Below are positions 44,700-52,629 of a stretch of 64,000 nt of DNA, piece after piece. The notes below the pieces were generated by a model. It had not been told where the DNA came from. It was given only the letters and a program-made list of their open reading frames with translations, and made no database searches. This stretch comes from Klebsiella aerogenes KCTC 2190 (GTDB taxonomy: Bacteria > Pseudomonadota > Gammaproteobacteria > Enterobacterales > Enterobacteriaceae), in the NCBI RefSeq assembly GCF_000215745.1, contig NC_015663.1:2108001-2172000 (forward strand), given 5' to 3'. The position numbers and the translations under genes are program-made. Every line of letters starts with the position of its first letter. Position 1 is the first letter of the stretch.

Positions 44700-44978
44700 T
44701 CATGCTTTGTGCTGCGCCGCGATTTTTTCGATGTCGTTATGTGGACGCGCAATGACGCGAGAGCTGACGACTTCGCCGATGCGTTTCGCCGCTTCCACGC
44801 CGGAGTCGACCGCCGCGTTGACCGCGCCGACGTCGCCTTTCACCATTGCGGTGACGAGGCCGGAACCGACGTTTTCATAACCGATAAGCTCGACGTTGGC
44901 GGCTTTACACATCGCGTCCGCGGCTTCAATGCAGGCCACCAGACCTTTGGTTTCGATAAGACCAAGCGCTTCTTTCAT
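44700..44978 (-). CDS. cmcC: BMC-H shell hexamer protein, third tandem copy
   Basis: A 92-residue BMC-domain protein ([21 protein letters not shown]...). It differs from the two upstream copies by a handful of residues (KE for GD at the start, AAK for SAQ, SSR for TSL, and the last dozen positions). Hexamers of such proteins tile the shell facets; the pore loop is ENVGSGLV. The symbol follows the GRM2 naming by position. Confidence 0.9.
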   Translation of the reverse strand: MKEALGLIETKGLVACIEAADAMCKAANVELIGYENVGSGLVTAMVKGDVGAVNAAVDSGVEAAKRIGEVVSSRVIARPHNDIEKIAAQHKA

Positions 44979-44990
44979 CAGGTTTCTCCG

Positions 44991-45275
44991 TTAGTCCGCA
45001 ATTTTGTAATGCGAGACGATTTTGTTGATGTCGTTATGCGGACGGGCGATAACCAGCGAGGTCACCACTTCGCCGATGCGCTGCGCCGATTCCACACCGG
45101 AATCCACCGCTGCTTTCACCGCGCCGACGTCGCCTTTCACCATCGCGGTGACCAGGCCGGAGCCGACGTTTTCATAGCCGATAAGCTCGACGTTGGCGGC
45201 TTTACACATCGCGTCCGCCGCTTCAATGCAGGCCACCAGACCTTTGGTTTCAATCAGACCTAATGCATCACCCAT
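44991..45275 (-). CDS. cmcB: BMC-H shell hexamer protein, second tandem copy
   Basis: A 94-residue BMC-domain protein, identical to cmcA in sequence except for one residue in the middle (VTAMV for VTVMV) and the C-terminal tail after INKIV (SHYKIAD). Spacing to the flanking copies is 12-17 bp. Mixed hexamers with its paralogues are possible. Confidence 0.92.
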   Translation of the reverse strand: MGDALGLIETKGLVACIEAADAMCKAANVELIGYENVGSGLVTAMVKGDVGAVKAAVDSGVESAQRIGEVVTSLVIARPHNDINKIVSHYKIAD

Positions 45276-45292
45276 TTGCGTTCTCCTGGCCT

Positions 45293-45571
45293 TCAGGCCT
45301 TGTGTTTAATGACGATTTTGTTGATGTCGTTATGTGGACGCGCGATGACCAGCGAGGTCACCACTTCGCCGATGCGCTGCGCGGATTCCACACCGGAATC
45401 CACCGCCGCTTTTACCGCGCCGACGTCGCCTTTCACCATCACGGTGACAAGGCCAGAGCCGACGTTTTCATAGCCGATCAGTTCGACGTTGGCGGCTTTA
45501 CACATCGCGTCCGCTGCTTCAATACAGGCCACCAGACCTTTGGTTTCGATAAGCCCCAATGCATCACCCAT
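45293..45571 (-). CDS. cmcA: BMC-H shell hexamer protein, first gene of the choline operon
   Basis: A 92-residue BMC-domain protein. The start is the ATG at 45571 with GGAGGAAA upstream; the open frame runs 29 codons further but without family similarity. It is the most upstream gene of the cut/cmc operon and so should be made in the largest amount, as fits a major shell tile. Confidence 0.92.
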   Translation of the reverse strand: MGDALGLIETKGLVACIEAADAMCKAANVELIGYENVGSGLVTVMVKGDVGAVKAAVDSGVESAQRIGEVVTSLVIARPHNDINKIVIKHKA

Positions 45572-45656
45572 CGTGATTTCCTCCAGAACAGGTTTTGTTA
45601 TTCGGGAAAACCGTCCGCGTAACGGCATCAACACGCGGAAGCGGCGTTCGGGGTTC

Positions 45657-45684
45657 ACTATAGGGAATGGGGAAAGAAGTGAAA
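45657..45684 (-). promoter_or_regulatory. Candidate promoter of the cut/cmc operon
   Basis: On the minus strand TTTCAC (45679-45684) and TATAGT (45657-45662) are spaced by 16 bp, about 80-85 bp upstream of cmcA. The -35 box is weak, consistent with dependence on an activator. Confidence 0.4.
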
Positions 45685-45726
45685 TTTAAATCCGTGAGGA
45701 TGAATATTTTAGGTTTTTACTCTGTG

Positions 45727-45746
45727 ATTTAGCCTTATTTAGCCTT
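45727..45746. repeat. Two adjacent 10-bp direct repeats upstream of the choline operon
   Basis: ATTTAGCCTT at 45727-45736 is followed directly by ATTTAGCCTT-like ATTTAGCCTT at 45737-45746. A 10-bp period places both on one face of the helix, typical of operators for OmpR/CadC-type winged-helix activators; the adjacent regulator at 46532-47335 is of that type. The related AGGCTATTT lies further upstream at 45808-45816. The rest of 45572-46016 is A+T-rich, and I see no gene in it. Confidence 0.45.
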
Positions 45747-46016
45747 CTGTTTATCTGTTCGTTCTGTTTTATGCGTATTGATTTTTATGATGATATGGCG
45801 CTTTTTTAGGCTATTTATCGGCGAGAGGTGAATGTTAATAAGATGCTAATTACTTGCCAGCGGTTAGTAATATAGCCATGGGATAATTGTGGGTATGCTC
45901 ATGTTTTGGCGTCGAAGCTAAATGCAAAACGTGCGCTTTTAGCATCGTGGAAAGAGGGGCAATAATGGCGCGTGAGCGAGGGCGCATTTTCCTCGCGGCG
46001 GTACAGGGGGGACGGG

Positions 46017-46535
46017 TTAGTTAAGCGTGCTGCCGGACTTCAGCGTGCAGATGTAGAGCGGCGAGTTGATAGAACTCAGCAGGATAGCTTTGTCGTTAAG
46101 CTTCTGCGCGTTGAGGAACAGGCCATCGTGGCTGTCGGACATCTCGCGCATGAAGTAGTCGAAGATGACATTCGGCGATTCGTCGATGGATGAGGCGCTG
46201 GATTCCCATTTTTTAATGCGGTAGTGGCGTTCGGTTGCCGAGATGCGTTGGCTGGTGTAGCTGAATTTGACGTAGCGCTGCAGGTAGAGCCAGCCGGCGG
46301 CGGAGTCGGTATAGCCTTCCACCACCATCGAACCGTTGCCGTTGGCGGCAAAATTAAAATGAATATTGCCGTTCACATTCTCTTTTTCCATGTTCTCAAA
46401 ACGCATGATTGCTTTGGTGGAACAGCTCATCACGCCGTCGTTGGCATCCGGCAGCAGGCGCCAGGCGCTAAACCCGGCGGCGGCGATAAACGCGAGGGCG
46501 GAAAGGGCGAAAAAGGGGCGGGGCGCGAGTCTCAT
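46017..46535 (-). CDS. FidL-like membrane-anchored protein
   Basis: A 172-residue protein with an N-terminal membrane anchor (about 7-27) and a periplasmic beta-rich domain with two cysteines (in VMSCSTKA and YICTLKSG). Sequences such as GWLYLQRYVKFSYTSQRI and VIFDYFMREM resemble FidL-like proteins, which are encoded next to membrane-bound CadC/ToxR-type regulators and are thought to modulate them. It overlaps the upstream regulator gene by 4 bp, so the two are translationally coupled. Confidence 0.75.
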   Translation of the reverse strand: MRLAPRPFFALSALAFIAAAGFSAWRLLPDANDGVMSCSTKAIMRFENMEKENVNGNIHFNFAANGNGSMVVEGYTDSAAGWLYLQRYVKFSYTSQRISATERHYRIKKWESSASSIDESPNVIFDYFMREMSDSHDGLFLNAQKLNDKAILLSSINSPLYICTLKSGSTLN

Positions 46536-47335
46536 TGCGGCTTCCAGGAGTAGTAAAAGTAGTTATCGCAATAGCTAAATGGGTTGTCTTCGTGCATCGC
46601 GCAGTGGGCGAGAAATACCCGGCCCAGGCCGTTAGTCTCCAGCCGGTCGCCGTAGAAGAAAACGAAACGCTCCCCCGGCTTGCAGCTGAGCTTCAGCCGC
46701 TGACGCACCTCATCAAAATTCTTACCGTAGGCCGTGGCGGAAACCGAACGCAGCATTTCATCGCTGGCCAGCAGTTCGCACTGGCTGTGGCTCATCAGCG
46801 TCAGATTGATTGGCCGGGCGACGTGGGTGCCGGCGAGACTAAATGCCACCAGCAGCAGGGCGATGAGCAGCAGACAGCCGCCGGCCAGATACCAGCACAT
46901 ACCGCGCGCATGTAGAGAAGCGGCGGGCGGCGTCGGCGCCGCAGCGGGGGCGGCTTCATCAGGCGTAGCGCATGTGAGAACGGCATCGGCGGGCGTCGGC
47001 TCGGCGTCGAGCAGTTCGATGCTGAGATCCTGATTCAGCTGCAGCATGCCGCGCGACACGGTGACAATAATGTTATCGATATCGTAGTGGCGGAAGGTTT
47101 TGCGCAGCATGCTCAGGTATTGATTGAGATTGCTGTTGGATGAGGTTAAGCCGTTATCGTCCCAGACCTTTTTCAACACTTCATCGCGACTGACAACGCC
47201 GGTATGGCGAAGAAAGAAATAGAGCAGCGCGTTGGCGGTAATGGATAGCTGACTATCCGGCTCATTGCCGCCCGGTAATGTTAGGGTGCCGTCCGTTGCG
47301 TCATAAATGAGACGGGCATTGATGTTGTAGCGCAT
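46532..47335 (-). CDS. Membrane-bound CadC/ToxR-like transcriptional regulator
   Basis: A 267-residue protein with an N-terminal OmpR-type winged-helix DNA-binding domain (about 1-105, including YFLRHTGVVSRDEVLKKVW and LNQYLSMLRKTF), a Pro/Ala linker, one membrane span (about 147-168) and a small periplasmic domain with about five cysteines. Regulators of this layout sense a periplasmic signal and bind DNA directly from the membrane. With the FidL-like partner it probably activates the choline operon; choline as the signal is inference. No kinase is required for this class. Confidence 0.82.
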   Translation of the reverse strand: MRYNINARLIYDATDGTLTLPGGNEPDSQLSITANALLYFFLRHTGVVSRDEVLKKVWDDNGLTSSNSNLNQYLSMLRKTFRHYDIDNIIVTVSRGMLQLNQDLSIELLDAEPTPADAVLTCATPDEAAPAAAPTPPAASLHARGMCWYLAGGCLLLIALLLVAFSLAGTHVARPINLTLMSHSQCELLASDEMLRSVSATAYGKNFDEVRQRLKLSCKPGERFVFFYGDRLETNGLGRVFLAHCAMHEDNPFSYCDNYFYYSWKPQ

Positions 47336-47356
47336 CGCGGCCTCACTCTACTCGCT

Positions 47357-47929
47357 TCACGCGGGAAGCGTCATTTTTGTCAGATCGTTTACCAGCGCCT
47401 GGCGGTGTTCGCTGCTCATGGTGCGCCCTTCGGTCAGTTCCGATAACCAGATGCCGTCGGCGGCATAGCGCACCAGCGTGCCGGTCGGGCCGTTATCGAG
47501 CGCATCGCCCTGCGCCAGATGATCCAGCATCCAGTCGCGCCAGCATTTTCGCAGCACCGGTTCGTCGGGCATCGCCAGCGACAGCACCATCAGTTGCCGG
47601 CTTTCGTGGGTATCCGTCAGCTCCGGGTTGGACAGATAGCGCAAATAGGCGCGGGTAAAGCGCCCGTAAGCGATGTTATCGGCGGCCATCAGCTCGCTAA
47701 TCGCCTTTTCCATAATCGCCAACAGCCGGGCGAACAGGGCGAAAATTAGCGCCTGTTTATTGGGAAAATGGTGCATGAGCCCGCCTTTGCTGACGCCAGC
47801 TTCGCGGGCGACGGCGTTCAGCGACAGGGCGGCGATACCGTCCCGGCCGGCAATCATCGCTGCGGATTCAAGCAGTTGACGATGCAAACGGACGGGGTCT
47901 TTTTTACGATGCTGGGCTTCCATGTTCAT
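47357..47929 (-). CDS. TetR-family transcriptional repressor
   Basis: A protein of about 190 residues with an N-terminal TetR helix-turn-helix (LLESAAMIAGRDGIAALSLNAVAREAGVSKGGLMHHFPNK, in parts about 20-60) and a ligand-binding domain with MLDHLAQGD and LVRYAADGIWLSEL. I place the start at 47929; ATG codons at 47941 (inside its operator) and 47923 are alternatives and none has a good ribosome binding site. The inverted repeat just upstream points to autorepression. Its regulated pathway may be the choline operon that follows. Confidence 0.85.
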   Translation of the reverse strand: MNMEAQHRKKDPVRLHRQLLESAAMIAGRDGIAALSLNAVAREAGVSKGGLMHHFPNKQALIFALFARLLAIMEKAISELMAADNIAYGRFTRAYLRYLSNPELTDTHESRQLMVLSLAMPDEPVLRKCWRDWMLDHLAQGDALDNGPTGTLVRYAADGIWLSELTEGRTMSSEHRQALVNDLTKMTLPA

Positions 47930-47936
47930 GGCCCGG

Positions 47937-47960
47937 ATCATACCGACCAGACGGTATGAT
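47937..47960. promoter_or_regulatory. Operator of the TetR-type gene
   Basis: A perfect nine-base inverted repeat, ATCATACCG and CGGTATGAT, with a six-base spacer ACCAGA immediately precedes the start of the repressor gene, the size and form of TetR-family operators. Confidence 0.75.
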
Positions 47961-48065
47961 TATTCTTGATCGCTATCAATATGAGAGGGCGCTTTGCACG
48001 GCGGGATGCTGTTATTGCGTGGAGGCTCACAGATTGACAGTGACCTTCAGCAGATCAGGCAGTTA

Positions 48066-48100
48066 GCGCGTGCGGTAATAGTGGCCTACACCGCACGCGC
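48066..48100 (-). terminator. Hairpin at the end of the dga operon
   Basis: An 11-base perfect stem (GCGCGTGCGGT with ACCGCACGCGC) and a 13-base loop follow the dgaF stop. No T run follows; it may be a transcript-end stabiliser or a Rho-assisted end. Confidence 0.55.
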
Positions 48101-48107
48101 GGGGGGA

Positions 48108-48854
48108 TTAATCGACCAGTTCCTTGACGATGTTCATCAGAGCATGGACATCTTGCGGGCGGGTATTGCCGCTTTGCGGATCGATAATGGAGCTGTACAC
48201 GTGTGGCATGATCTGCGCGACGCCGGCCTGCAGGCAGGTTTGCAGAATCAGCGCAAAGTTATCGAGATCGATGCCCCCGGTGGGCTCAATCAGCGTCATA
48301 CCGTTTTCTGCCGCGCTTTGGGCGAGCGCTTTCAGCTCCGCCAGCGACTTTTCGCCGCCCATCGGGAAAAATTTAGCCGCGTGCGCGCCCATATCCTGCA
48401 TCATTCTGACCGCCGCATCGCAGGAAACCTGGGCCGGGGTGCCCTTGGCGCTGCGCACGCCGGTGGAGATACGTACTTTACCGGGCGTGCCGCTGGGGCT
48501 GACCAGCGCATTAATAAAGGTTTGCTGGCCTCCGGTCGCCGCCAACGCCCCGGCGGCAAAGCCGCTGCCGGTGAAGGTCTGGTTGACGTGAGCGGGGTGG
48601 ACCTGCGCGGCGATCATTGCTGCTTTGTAAAACTGCGCCGGGTCGCCGGCGCCGAGACCGACGGAAATAGAAGGCACTTCCGCCATCCAGCGGCGCACTT
48701 CTGCAACGCCTTGTTCGACGCTGGTAAATTGCGCCGAGAGTACGCCAATCACTGCGTGCCCTTCGGCGGCTTCATGGATTTCCCGGGCGTTGGCGATGTC
48801 CTTGGCCAGCACATTAATCGCCACTCGCTGGCGATAAAAGTTAATCCGCTGCAT
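48108..48854 (-). CDS. dgaF: 2-dehydro-3-deoxy-6-phosphogluconate aldolase DgaF
   Basis: A protein of 248 residues that cleaves 2-keto-3-deoxygluconate 6-phosphate to pyruvate and glyceraldehyde 3-phosphate, the last step of D-glucosaminate breakdown. The family sequence includes KFFPMGGEKSLAELKAL with the Schiff-base lysine region, and LIEPTGGIDLDNF. I use the ATG at 48854 (MQRINFYRQRVAINVL), which overlaps the end of dgaE by 14 bp; the frame further upstream lies wholly within dgaE and is not conserved. Confidence 0.9.
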   Translation of the reverse strand: MQRINFYRQRVAINVLAKDIANAREIHEAAEGHAVIGVLSAQFTSVEQGVAEVRRWMAEVPSISVGLGAGDPAQFYKAAMIAAQVHPAHVNQTFTGSGFAAGALAATGGQQTFINALVSPSGTPGKVRISTGVRSAKGTPAQVSCDAAVRMMQDMGAHAAKFFPMGGEKSLAELKALAQSAAENGMTLIEPTGGIDLDNFALILQTCLQAGVAQIMPHVYSSIIDPQSGNTRPQDVHALMNIVKELVD

Positions 48855-49950
48855 GCTGCGTAATCTCCTGTAAGCGCGCGACGATGAGCGACATTTCTCC
48901 TTCGCCGACGGTGCGGGGGTCAAGGCTAAAATGGCCCTCATGCAGATAGTAGCGGCGGGCGTAAATAGCGATATCGCCGCCGCGTAGCTGAGCTTCAACC
49001 TCACGGGCGCTGAGTCCCAGTTCATTGGCGTCGACGGTGACCCGAATGCGCCAGATGGCGCGACCGGCTTCATCCTGCTCGATATCGGCGCACAGGCCGG
49101 GTAGCGCGGAAATCGCCTCGGCGAATGGACGCAGCGCGGCGGCGTCAGGCGCCGGCGCCGCCGTCCGGTAACGGTCCAGCGCGTAGACGAGACCGACCAT
49201 ATTCTCTTTGCCGATTTTCATCGCCCGCGCGATACCGTGGTGCTGGGCTTTACAGGCGGCGATCCAGTTGCGCTTGCCGCTAATAAAGCCTGAGGTTGGG
49301 GCGTTAAAGGCTTTCGCCCCGCTGTAGATAACCATGTCCGCGCCGCTGGCAACCCACTGGCGCAAGTCTTCTTCGGCGGCGGCATCGACGATCAGCGGCA
49401 GATTATGCTGGCGGGCAACCTGCACAAAATCGTCAATGCCGAGCATGCCTTTCTGCACGCAGTGGTGCGATTTCACATACAGAAGCGCCGCCGTACGTGC
49501 GTTCACCGCGCTCTCCAACTGCCAGCGCGCCGCCAGATTGCTGGAGCCGACTTCGACAATGCGCCCGCCGCCGAGGCGGATGGCGCTGGTGATTGGCGCG
49601 CCGTAATCGACATTATGCCCGCGCAGTATCACTATCTCGTTCGGCCACTGGCCGCTGTCCGGCATCTGCGCCACCTTTTCCGGCTCGCCGCGGGTGATCG
49701 CCGCCGCGACGGCGATAGCGATACCGGCGGAGGCGCAGGAGGTGATATAGCTGTCTTCCGCGCCGGTGTGGGCGGAAACCAGCTCGCCCGCACGGTCGGT
49801 TAATTTATCGATTTCGACGAAGGCCCCCGCCGCCTGCGCGGTGGCCTGCATCACTTGCGGGTCGACGGCGGACACGCCGAGGATGGTCATTTTGCCGCAG
49901 GCGTTAATCACCCGTTTTAAGCCCAGTTGCTGGTAGATGTTGCCGTTCAT
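48841..49950 (-). CDS. dgaE: D-glucosaminate-6-phosphate ammonia-lyase DgaE
   Basis: A 369-residue pyridoxal-phosphate enzyme of the SelA-like fold that removes ammonia from D-glucosaminate 6-phosphate to give 2-keto-3-deoxygluconate 6-phosphate. The cofactor lysine is probably in VIYSGAKAFNAPTSGF (about residue 213). The sequence begins MNGNIYQQLGLKRVINACGKMTILG, typical of the family. It lies between the PTS genes and dgaF, as in the Salmonella dga operon. Confidence 0.92.
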   Translation of the reverse strand: MNGNIYQQLGLKRVINACGKMTILGVSAVDPQVMQATAQAAGAFVEIDKLTDRAGELVSAHTGAEDSYITSCASAGIAIAVAAAITRGEPEKVAQMPDSGQWPNEIVILRGHNVDYGAPITSAIRLGGGRIVEVGSSNLAARWQLESAVNARTAALLYVKSHHCVQKGMLGIDDFVQVARQHNLPLIVDAAAEEDLRQWVASGADMVIYSGAKAFNAPTSGFISGKRNWIAACKAQHHGIARAMKIGKENMVGLVYALDRYRTAAPAPDAAALRPFAEAISALPGLCADIEQDEAGRAIWRIRVTVDANELGLSAREVEAQLRGGDIAIYARRYYLHEGHFSLDPRTVGEGEMSLIVARLQEITQHAAD

Positions 49951-49953
49951 GAT

Positions 49954-50814
49954 TTACAGCACTCCCAACAGCGAGCAGACGATGCTGATAGCGACGATTG
50001 ACAGTAAAATGGTGGTGTAGCGCGGCCCTTTTTTCAGTAAGTAGAAATAGATAGCGAACACTGCCGCCAGCGGCAGCAGGCCGGGGGCAATCGAGTCGAG
50101 GATCTGCTGGACCACCACTTCCGAGCCTTTAAGCGCGCTGATTTTCAGCGGGGTGGTGATTTTGACGTAGCTTGCCGACAGCGCGCCCATCATGATGAGA
50201 CCCAGCACGTTGGCACCGTAAATCAATTCTTTAATTCGCCCCCCTTGCAGCAGGCCGATAATGGAGTCACGGCCCAGGGTGTAGCCTTTATGCACCAGTA
50301 CGTAGCTTATCGCCATAGTGATCGCCGGGTAGAGGATCAGCGGGGCGATCCCGCCGAACGCGCTGCCGCTGGCGGCGAAGGGGATGAAAATGGCAATCAG
50401 CAGCGGCATCACCGCGGCCCAGATGATCGAGTCGCCCATCCCGGCCAGCGGCCCCATCAGGCCGGTTTTGATCCCGGTGATTGAAGCATCGCTGATCGGC
50501 TCGCCGCGGGTTTTCTGCTCTTCCATGGCGATGGAGATACCCTGGATAACCGAGCCGAAAGTCTGTTCCGAGTTAAAGAAGTTCAGGTGACGTTTGAGCG
50601 CCTCGGTCTGCTCCTCTTTTCCCGGGTACAGCTTTTTGATGATGGGCGTCATTGAGGCGCAGAAAATCAGGCTCTGCAGACGTTCGTAGGAGCTGGATAC
50701 CTCCGCCCCCAGCCAGTAAATCAGCCAGGCCTTGGTGATATCGGCTTTGCTCAGCGCCTGGGTTTCGCGGGCGCGTTCAACCAGTTCATGTTCCATTACA
50801 TCGCTACTCATCAT
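49954..50814 (-). CDS. dgaD: Mannose-family PTS component IID, DgaD
   Basis: A 286-residue membrane protein of the IID(Man) family: a long cytoplasmic N-terminal part with FNSEQTFGSVIQGISIAMEEQ, then hydrophobic segments including GPLAGMGDSIIWAAVMPLL and a final span. With DgaC it forms the D-glucosaminate channel. It overlaps dgaC by 4 bp. Confidence 0.92.
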   Translation of the reverse strand: MMSSDVMEHELVERARETQALSKADITKAWLIYWLGAEVSSSYERLQSLIFCASMTPIIKKLYPGKEEQTEALKRHLNFFNSEQTFGSVIQGISIAMEEQKTRGEPISDASITGIKTGLMGPLAGMGDSIIWAAVMPLLIAIFIPFAASGSAFGGIAPLILYPAITMAISYVLVHKGYTLGRDSIIGLLQGGRIKELIYGANVLGLIMMGALSASYVKITTPLKISALKGSEVVVQQILDSIAPGLLPLAAVFAIYFYLLKKGPRYTTILLSIVAISIVCSLLGVL

Positions 50815-51560
50815 GCAGCTCCTTCATTTTTGGCCAGGCCTTTAATCAGGAAGGCGACGCAGGTGCCGAAAATCGCCATCGCCATGATGTCCACCTTCAG
50901 GTAGAGCACCGCGAAAAATCCGCCGATAAACCACGGCAGCAGGCTCTTTTTGCCGATCACCATGATGGTGATGGCAAAGCCCAGCGCCGGCAGGATACCG
51001 CCCATAATTTCAAACGAGTGGGTCAGCCAGTGCGGCATCAGTTTGAGGAATTTTTCCACTACGCTTTGGCCAAAGTAGTTGGCGGCGAAGACCACCGGGA
51101 AGCGCAGCACCAGCCCCAGCAGCGCCGGATAGATAAAGGCGCAGCGCATGATGCCCGCCATGTTGGCGCTTTCGGCGTGTTTGTCGGCCATATGCACCCA
51201 CGCGGCGTTGAGCGTGCGGCGCAGCTGATCGAGGAATACCCCGATGACGCCAAACGGGATTGCCAGCGCGATCGCCAGGTTGGGCTCCATCCCGGCCTTC
51301 ACGGCGATCGGAATGGCGATACAGGCGGCCAGCGCCGGGTCCGACGGCACGTTGCCGCCAGGCGTGGAGGTCACTCCAAGATAGACCAGCTGCATACCCG
51401 CGCCGATGATCATCGCGGTTTTCATATCGCCCAGCAGCAGGCCGACGAATACGGCGATCACCACGGGCTGTAGCAACATGGCGGAGAAGGTATAGCCTAA
51501 ACGTAATCGGGCGAACCAGTAATACAACCCCATCAGGCTCGCAAAAAGTAAGGTATCCAT
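50811..51560 (-). CDS. dgaC: Mannose-family PTS component IIC, DgaC
   Basis: A 249-residue integral membrane permease subunit of the IIC(Man) type with about seven to eight hydrophobic segments. Family signatures are GMQLVYLGVTSTPGGNVPSDP and AIALAIPFGVIGVFLDQLRRT. It binds and transports D-glucosaminate together with DgaD while DgaB phosphorylates it. Confidence 0.92.
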   Translation of the reverse strand: MDTLLFASLMGLYYWFARLRLGYTFSAMLLQPVVIAVFVGLLLGDMKTAMIIGAGMQLVYLGVTSTPGGNVPSDPALAACIAIPIAVKAGMEPNLAIALAIPFGVIGVFLDQLRRTLNAAWVHMADKHAESANMAGIMRCAFIYPALLGLVLRFPVVFAANYFGQSVVEKFLKLMPHWLTHSFEIMGGILPALGFAITIMVIGKKSLLPWFIGGFFAVLYLKVDIMAMAIFGTCVAFLIKGLAKNEGAA

Positions 51561-51585
51561 AGTTTTTTACCTTTTTATCAACTGG

Positions 51586-52071
51586 TTAGAATTTTTTCAG
51601 GATGTCGTCCAGTGACTGTGGTTTATCTTCCGGGATGGTCTGAAAGAACACCTGAATGCCGCTATCCTTCAGAGCGCCGAGGATGCCGACATCTTTTTCA
51701 TCAAGGGTGATGTTCTGGAACACGGCCTTGCGGTTCGGCCCGCCGCCCAGCCCGCCAACCTGAATCGTCTGCACGTCAAAGCCCAACTGGACGGCTTCCT
51801 GAACGGCCGACAGCGACGGGAACAGTACCAGCACATTGCCATCGCCGAGCTGATTCTCTTTCCAGGCGGCGGCGAAGCTGGCGTTGCCGTAACAGTCGAC
51901 TTTGATGTTCGGCGGCGCGGCCATTAAATAGATATTTTTCATAAACGGATCGGCATCCAGCTCGTCGCTGACCACGGCGATACGATTGGCCTGCGACTGG
52001 CCGACCCATTTGGTGACGACCTGACCGTGGATCAGACGGCTATCGATACGACATAAAACGATTTTTGCCAT
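51586..52071 (-). CDS. dgaB: Mannose-family PTS component IIB, DgaB
   Basis: A 161-residue cytoplasmic phosphocarrier. The phosphorylated histidine is His15 in RIDSRLIHGQVVTKWVG, the hallmark of IIB(Man). It takes the phosphate from DgaA and passes it to the sugar acid during transport. Confidence 0.93.
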   Translation of the reverse strand: MAKIVLCRIDSRLIHGQVVTKWVGQSQANRIAVVSDELDADPFMKNIYLMAAPPNIKVDCYGNASFAAAWKENQLGDGNVLVLFPSLSAVQEAVQLGFDVQTIQVGGLGGGPNRKAVFQNITLDEKDVGILGALKDSGIQVFFQTIPEDKPQSLDDILKKF

Positions 52072-52081
52072 GATGGGCTCC

Positions 52082-52510
52082 TTAAGAGGTTAACTGGTTC
52101 ACGTGGGCGACAACGTCGCGGCAGCTGCTGCGTCCGGCTTCGACCAGCGCATTAACGCAGCCGGTGAGCGGACCCTGTTCGCGCAGATCCAACGCCTCCA
52201 GCAGCAGCGAGGCGTTGAGCCCGCAGACGACGGCGATGGGGTAATCCGCGCTCAGGCGCGCGGCGACGTTGGAGGTGGTGCCGCCGAGAAAATCGGTCAA
52301 AATCAGCGAGCCTGCCGGCATCGCCTGTACGGCCGCTTCGACGCGCTGATAAAACTCGCCGAGGGTATCGACCGGCATAAGCGCGATTTCGCTGACGCCG
52401 GCGATTTCGCCGGTCACCATGCGCAGACTGTCGCAAAGTTGCGTGCCCCAGCCGCCGTGCGTCAGCAGCAGAATCTGGGGTAACTGGGTGGTAGGTTCAG
52501 TGGATGACAA
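52082..52510 (-). CDS. dgaA: Mannose-family PTS component IIA, DgaA, starting at TTG
   Basis: The IIA(Man) phosphocarrier, phosphorylated by HPr on the His of LLLTHGGWGT (His18 with this start). The open frame continues to an ATG at 52585, but that lies upstream of the sigma54 promoter at 52551-52565 and cannot be on the transcript. The best start is the TTG at 52510, five bases after a perfect AGGAGG; it gives 142 residues, the normal size of the domain. First gene of dgaABCDEF. Confidence 0.88.
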   Translation of the reverse strand: MSSTEPTTQLPQILLLTHGGWGTQLCDSLRMVTGEIAGVSEIALMPVDTLGEFYQRVEAAVQAMPAGSLILTDFLGGTTSNVAARLSADYPIAVVCGLNASLLLEALDLREQGPLTGCVNALVEAGRSSCRDVVAHVNQLTS

Positions 52511-52550
52511 AGTGGCCTCCTGGCGCCGAATCGTTGACGCACTAATAAGA

Positions 52551-52565
52551 GCAAAGCGCGTGCCA
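52551..52565 (-). promoter_or_regulatory. Sigma54 promoter of dgaABCDEF
   Basis: On the minus strand TGGCAC-N5-TTGC is a perfect -24/-12 element, directly preceded by TTG and placed 41 bp before the dgaA start. DgaR is the expected activator; its binding sites would lie upstream, at or inside the 3' end of dgaR. Confidence 0.92.
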
Positions 52566-52629
52566 CAATTTGTGTCACCTACCAAAGAGGAAAGGGCTGG
52601 CGGGTCGCAAAGCCGCGCCAGAACAGGCG

